Shown in pieces: positions 15,662-18,587 of a stretch of DNA of 18,587 nucleotides; positions within the stretch are counted from its first letter, which is position 1, and the number at the start of each line of letters is the position of its first letter. Source of the stretch: a bacterium (GTDB lineage: Bacteria > Ratteibacteria > UBA8468); NCBI GenBank assembly GCA_030637775.1, contig DAOWFY010000167.1, positions 1 through 18,587 of the forward strand, given 5' to 3'. A program made the translations under genes and the position numbers. The notes under the pieces are model-generated. The model did not search any database. It was not told the DNA's origin and saw nothing but the letters and a program-made list of their open reading frames with translations.

Positions 15662-16657
15662 ATGAAGAAGGTAAAGGTTATTCATTTAGGGGTAGGAGGC
15701 AGAGGTGTCTGGCCAATAAACCTATTTAAGGAAAGGGAAGATTTTGTCTCGGTAGCCTATGTAGATGTGAACAAGGAGGCGATGGAGAAGACTACTGCTA
15801 TCTCCGGTCTTTCTCCCGAGAAATGCTTTCCTACTTTGGAAGAGGCATTAGAAAAGGTTGAAGCAGATAGCGTATTTATCATTACTCCTCCGCAGTTACA
15901 CAGCAAGCAATGTCTGCAGGCAGTGGAGGCGGGTAAACATATCCTGGTGGAAAAGCCCTTTACCCTGTCCTTGAAGGAAGCAAAAGATATTGTCCGCAAA
16001 GCAGAAGAAAAAGGACTAAAGGTCGTTGTGGCGCAAAATGCTCGTTATTCACCGCTTCATAAAAAATTGGGCAGTTTAATTAAAGAAGAGGTTTACGGAA
16101 AACCTTCCTTTGGTCTACAGGTAAATCTTTCCTGGCGTCCAGGGGTTCATCATTCAGGGAAGGGCAGACATTCCTACCTCTGGGAAAGGAGTGTCCATGA
16201 TTTCGATACTATTCGCTCATTCTTTAAGAGTCAGCCAAAAAGGGTCTGGGGGTACAGTTTTAACCCTTCCTGGAGTCCTTATGAACATGGGGCTTGTAAC
16301 TACACCTGGATAGAGTTCGAAGATGGTCTTATTTTTGGTGTTATGGCTGGCTTTGCGGCTCATGGTAGAAAAAATCTTCTGCAGATTGAATGTGAAAATG
16401 GCTCCTTAGAGGTTATTGCCGGTCAAATTCATCTCAGAAGACCAGAGGCAACCGAAGATGAAATTTTGCCCGTAGCGGAAGGAGAACCAGCAGAATCAAT
16501 CCTTTTGGATGGATTTTATAAGTACATCACGGAAGGGGTTGAGCCTCCTTTCAGTGGCAGAGAGAATCTAAAGACCATTGCATTGGTGGAGGCTTCTGGC
16601 ATTGCCTCAGACGAAGGAAAGATTATCGAGGTTTCCGAGGATTTAGGCCTTCTTTAA
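15662..16657 (+). CDS. Gfo/Idh/MocA family NAD(P)-dependent oxidoreductase
   Basis: This 331-residue sugar dehydrogenase has an N-terminal Rossmann domain with the glycine motif GVGGRG (10-15) and an acidic residue closing the second strand (VDVN, D35), favouring NAD. The family's catalytic EKP triplet is at E97-K98-P99 in 'HILVEKPFTLSLKEA'. The C-terminal alpha/beta substrate domain contains 'WERSVHDFDTIRSFF', supplying the usual Asp/His pair (H-D-F-D). It should oxidise or reduce a hydroxyl of a sugar, inositol or sugar acid. GGAGGG at 15650-15655 gives a clear start. It is the last gene of the plus-strand run, two bases after uxaE, and its 3' end overlaps the convergent radical SAM gene by 15 bases. 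Its place after UxaE suggests it supplies a keto-sugar or reduces the epimerised product. Confidence 0.92.
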   Translation: MKKVKVIHLGVGGRGVWPINLFKEREDFVSVAYVDVNKEAMEKTTAISGLSPEKCFPTLEEALEKVEADSVFIITPPQLHSKQCLQAVEAGKHILVEKPFTLSLKEAKDIVRKAEEKGLKVVVAQNARYSPLHKKLGSLIKEEVYGKPSFGLQVNLSWRPGVHHSGKGRHSYLWERSVHDFDTIRSFFKSQPKRVWGYSFNPSWSPYEHGACNYTWIEFEDGLIFGVMAGFAAHGRKNLLQIECENGSLEVIAGQIHLRRPEATEDEILPVAEGEPAESILLDGFYKYITEGVEPPFSGRENLKTIALVEASGIASDEGKIIEVSEDLGLL

Positions 16658-18100
16658 ATATTCCTTCTCCCAGATGGGGTCGGTTAATTCTCTATATCTT
16701 CGGTTATACTCAGGCATCTCTCCTTTTTCGATAAAAGAGAGATAGGTTCTTGCTCCTTCGTCTACTGGCCGGGCATTTACCTCTCTCATGGTATTATAGA
16801 AAACTTCAGAATTGTCTCGGATAGGACAGGGAGCCAGTAAATTACCGCATTTCTCACGGGGTTGGTCTAACCAGTAAGAAGAATGCCATTCCCGTATGCG
16901 AGAGAAAAGAGGAGACTTAATTACATCGGTAAGGGTTTCTCCTCTTTCATAAACCTGGTAAATGTTGCCGTAGTTTTTGTCAGCAAAGGGTATAAAGACG
17001 CAAGGGGTAATGGTGCCATCCCACATAATATAAAAATAACCTCCTCCCCGGGCAGCGGCCATACAGCCATCGGAGGCGGTACCTGAATTCCAGAAGTCGG
17101 CAATAAATATCTTATCCTCGGTTACCTTCTTCCAGATTCTTCTGTACATCTGCACTCTTTGTTCCGGAGTAACCATTAAATCCATCGAAGGGCTTCTCCC
17201 AATAGGCATATACTGGAAATACCAGCCGTAAAAGGTGCCTTTTTCCTTAAAGAAAAAATCTACAAATTTATCGGAGAGGAGAATATCGGCATTATGTGCG
17301 CAAGGTGTTACCGAAATACCGAACATTACTCCGGACTCTTTTAGATTGTCCATTGCGGCCATTATTTTCTTAAAAGTTCCTTTTCCTCTGCGCTCATCAG
17401 TCTCTTTTTCAAACCCCTCTACGGAAATAGCGGGAGTAAAATTACCCAATCCACCTAACTGCTTAGCCCTTTCCTTATTTATTAAGGTGCCGTTGGTATA
17501 GGCCATAAAGTAAGCATCCTGGTGCTTAGCTAAAATATCGATTAAAGTTTTGTTTTTGTCTTTATACATAAAAGGTTCTCCTCCAGAGATGACAAAGAAA
17601 TGGGCGGCAAATTCCTTTTTCATATCGGTAATTATTCGGTCAAAAATCTCATAATCTAAGGTATGTCTGGTATAAACATCCCCGGCATAACAACCTTTGC
17701 ATTTCAGGTTACAGACATTGGTGGGAGCGATAGCGATGAGACCGGGTGGTCTAAAATCGTGATCTTCCTTAAATTCTCTTCGAGTATGCATACCCTCCAC
17801 AAAAATTTTGGAAAGGAACACATAGGTCAATTTTCTGACACACTCTTTTGATATACTGCTGGAAGAAAGAGCTCGATCTATAGAATTAAGAAGGGCTCTT
17901 CCCATATAAAACCTATCTTCCTTAGCCTTTTCTGGCCGCTCTGGTCCTTTAAGAGACATCTTATAGGTAGCCTTTTCAATCGCCTTTATCAATGTTCTTC
18001 TTGTCCGGGAGTTTCTAAAACCCATATTTACTATGTAAGTGATAAACTTAGAAGGACTGCTTTTCTCCATAATATTAAATACTTTTTCCTCTAAATTCAT
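16643..18100 (-). CDS. Radical SAM enzyme with SPASM-like C-terminal region
   Basis: This 485-residue protein has a ~115-residue helical, Lys-rich N-terminal extension of unknown role. The radical SAM core follows: 'IAPTNVCNLKCKGCYAGD' places the [4Fe-4S]-SAM Cys residues at C130, C134 and C137, the SAM-binding SGGEP is at 172-176, and 'TNGTLINKERAKQLG' and 'AISVEGFEKETDERRG' are standard core strands. The C-terminal part has further cysteines (DGCMAA, ITPCVF, REKCGN, APCPIRDN), spaced as in SPASM/twitch domains that hold auxiliary clusters. The reaction is unknown; SPASM enzymes modify peptides, sugars or other molecules, and no precursor-peptide gene is obvious. The start codon overlaps the stop of the small upstream gene (ATGA) and a purine-rich site precedes it. 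The gene is probably under control of the MarR-type regulator further upstream. Confidence 0.9.
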   Translation of the reverse strand: MNLEEKVFNIMEKSSPSKFITYIVNMGFRNSRTRRTLIKAIEKATYKMSLKGPERPEKAKEDRFYMGRALLNSIDRALSSSSISKECVRKLTYVFLSKIFVEGMHTRREFKEDHDFRPPGLIAIAPTNVCNLKCKGCYAGDVYTRHTLDYEIFDRIITDMKKEFAAHFFVISGGEPFMYKDKNKTLIDILAKHQDAYFMAYTNGTLINKERAKQLGGLGNFTPAISVEGFEKETDERRGKGTFKKIMAAMDNLKESGVMFGISVTPCAHNADILLSDKFVDFFFKEKGTFYGWYFQYMPIGRSPSMDLMVTPEQRVQMYRRIWKKVTEDKIFIADFWNSGTASDGCMAAARGGGYFYIMWDGTITPCVFIPFADKNYGNIYQVYERGETLTDVIKSPLFSRIREWHSSYWLDQPREKCGNLLAPCPIRDNSEVFYNTMREVNARPVDEGARTYLSFIEKGEMPEYNRRYRELTDPIWEKEYLKKA

Positions 18101-18282
18101 TTTCTCTCTTTCTCCCCTCTCTCCATTTTCTCTGGCATAGCAATATGATCAGTAATCTCTATCTCCTTACCATCTTTGATTGTCTTTCTCGTCTTAAAGG
18201 GGTCCCCGTCTAAATGTACCCATCCCTTATCTTTGGTAAGTTTTAGAGGTTCCCCACACCAATGACAAATGAATTTTCCCAT
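18097..18282 (-). CDS. Small zinc-ribbon-like protein (61 residues)
   Basis: This is a short, highly charged protein with one CxxC pair (C6, C9 in 'FICHWCGEPL') and two later His residues in 'GWVHLDG' (H23) and 'ITDHIAMP' (H46), spaced so that two Cys and two His could bind zinc. The 'CxxC...WVH..g...DH' pattern resembles small zinc-ribbon proteins of unknown function. It overlaps the radical SAM start by four bases (ATGA), which supports it as a genuine translated gene and suggests a partner role, for example as an adaptor or substrate carrier. The ribosome-binding site is weak (AAGTGAAAG just before the ATG). Function is not known. Confidence 0.72.
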   Translation of the reverse strand: MGKFICHWCGEPLKLTKDKGWVHLDGDPFKTRKTIKDGKEIEITDHIAMPEKMERGEKERK

Positions 18283-18313
18283 CTTTCACTTAGAATTCCA
18301 AAAGCCAAAAAAC

Positions 18314-18336
18314 TTCGCTATACGAACTATTTAGTT
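18314..18336. promoter_or_regulatory. Overlapping short dyads in the marR-zinc protein gap (possible operator)
   Basis: The 61-base gap between the MarR gene and the small zinc gene holds two overlapping dyads: TTCG-n5-CGAA (18314-18326) and AACTA-TT-TAGTT (18325-18336). MarR proteins bind short A+T-rich palindromes, so an operator is possible, but the arms are only 4-5 bases and the region is A+T rich, so chance occurrence is likely. No clear -35/-10 pair or U-tract terminator was recognised. Confidence 0.25.
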
Positions 18337-18343
18337 AAAAAAA

Positions 18344-18587
18344 TTATGCCCTTTGGGCCTCTGTTCTCTCCCCAACCCGGGATACTACTTTCAATATGCT
18401 AATCAGAGCGCCTCGATCGTGTTGAGTCAATTTTTCCAAAACAACAGCAACTTGTCTTTGCTTTTTTACATTTATCTTTTTGAGAATCTCTAACCCTGTA
18501 TTTGCCAAATCAACCCAGACTACACGGCGATCCTTCATATCTTTCTTTCTCCTAATAAAATGCCTTTTTGTTAGGCGATTTACCAAT
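18344..18587 (-). CDS. MarR-family transcriptional regulator, C-terminal part (5' end outside window)
   Basis: About 81 residues are visible. The segment 'VNRLTKRHFIRRKKDMKDRR' followed by VVWVDLANTGLEILKKI is the end of the recognition helix plus the beta-wing of MarR regulators (family pattern 'vdrLe.rGlv.R..dp.DRR.....lT..G'). The rest forms the C-terminal dimerisation helices, 'LEKLTQHDRGALISILKVVS'. The TTG at 18586 is an internal Leu codon; the frame runs to the window edge, so the N-terminal helices lie outside. MarR proteins are dimeric winged-helix repressors, often released by small ligands. It is the first visible gene of a minus-strand group with the zinc protein and the radical SAM enzyme and may regulate them. 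Confidence 0.88.
   Translation of the reverse strand, partial: LVNRLTKRHFIRRKKDMKDRRVVWVDLANTGLEILKKINVKKQRQVAVVLEKLTQHDRGALISILKVVSRVGERTEAQRA

Noticed and set aside
16883-17501. Plus-strand open frames within the radical SAM gene
   Set aside because: They are shadows opposite a strongly conserved enzyme, with no motifs or ribosome sites.

Overview
The window looks like a chromosomal piece from an uncultured, probably anaerobic bacterium. It holds a true bacterial divisome pair (ftsA, ftsZ). GC is roughly 40% by eye. Arginine is mostly AGA/AGG, proteins are rich in Lys, Glu and Ile, and several genes have very strong GGAGG ribosome-binding sites. The gene mix (UxaE-type epimerase, Gfo/Idh/MocA dehydrogenase, DUF6807/PmoA-like protein, UroD-like protein, clan GH-G glycosidase) is of a kind I associate with sugar-degrading Thermotogae and candidate phyla such as Omnitrophota or Aerophobota, but the sequence alone does not fix the phylum.

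Layout. Positions 1-16657 form one tightly packed plus-strand run of 16 genes with gaps of at most 49 bases and many overlaps. It starts with the 3' end of ftsA and all of ftsZ. Next comes a lipid/glycerol-phosphate block: a glycerol-1-phosphate dehydrogenase-like protein, a divergent glycerophosphodiester phosphodiesterase (GDPD), a UroD-like protein, a frameshifted nitrilase-family amidohydrolase, a frameshifted HAD phosphatase and a second, intact GDPD. Then comes a sugar/sugar-acid block: an aldo-keto-reductase-like barrel protein with unusually high GC, a GlcD-like FAD oxidase, an Eis-like GNAT acetyltransferase, a xylose-isomerase-like TIM barrel, a GH63/GH37-like glycosidase, a DUF6807/PmoA-like protein, a tagaturonate-epimerase (UxaE) family protein and a Gfo/Idh/MocA oxidoreductase.

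This run meets a convergent minus-strand group at 16643-16657 with a 15-base overlap of coding ends. The minus-strand group reads: a MarR-type regulator (its 5' end lies outside the window), a 61-residue zinc-ribbon-like protein, and a radical SAM/SPASM-like enzyme.

How the genes may work together (inference). Two GDPDs next to a glycerol-1-phosphate dehydrogenase-like protein suggest salvage of glycerophosphodiester head groups, possibly of sn-glycerol-1-phosphate stereochemistry, to dihydroxyacetone phosphate. The downstream genes look like a catabolic set for an alpha-glycoside whose released sugar or sugar acid is epimerised and oxidised. No transporter, sugar kinase, aldolase or dedicated regulator lies in the plus-strand run, so the pathway is incomplete here. 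No RNA genes, mobile elements, CRISPR arrays or stretches over 300 bases without genes were seen; the largest gap is 61 bases (18283-18343).
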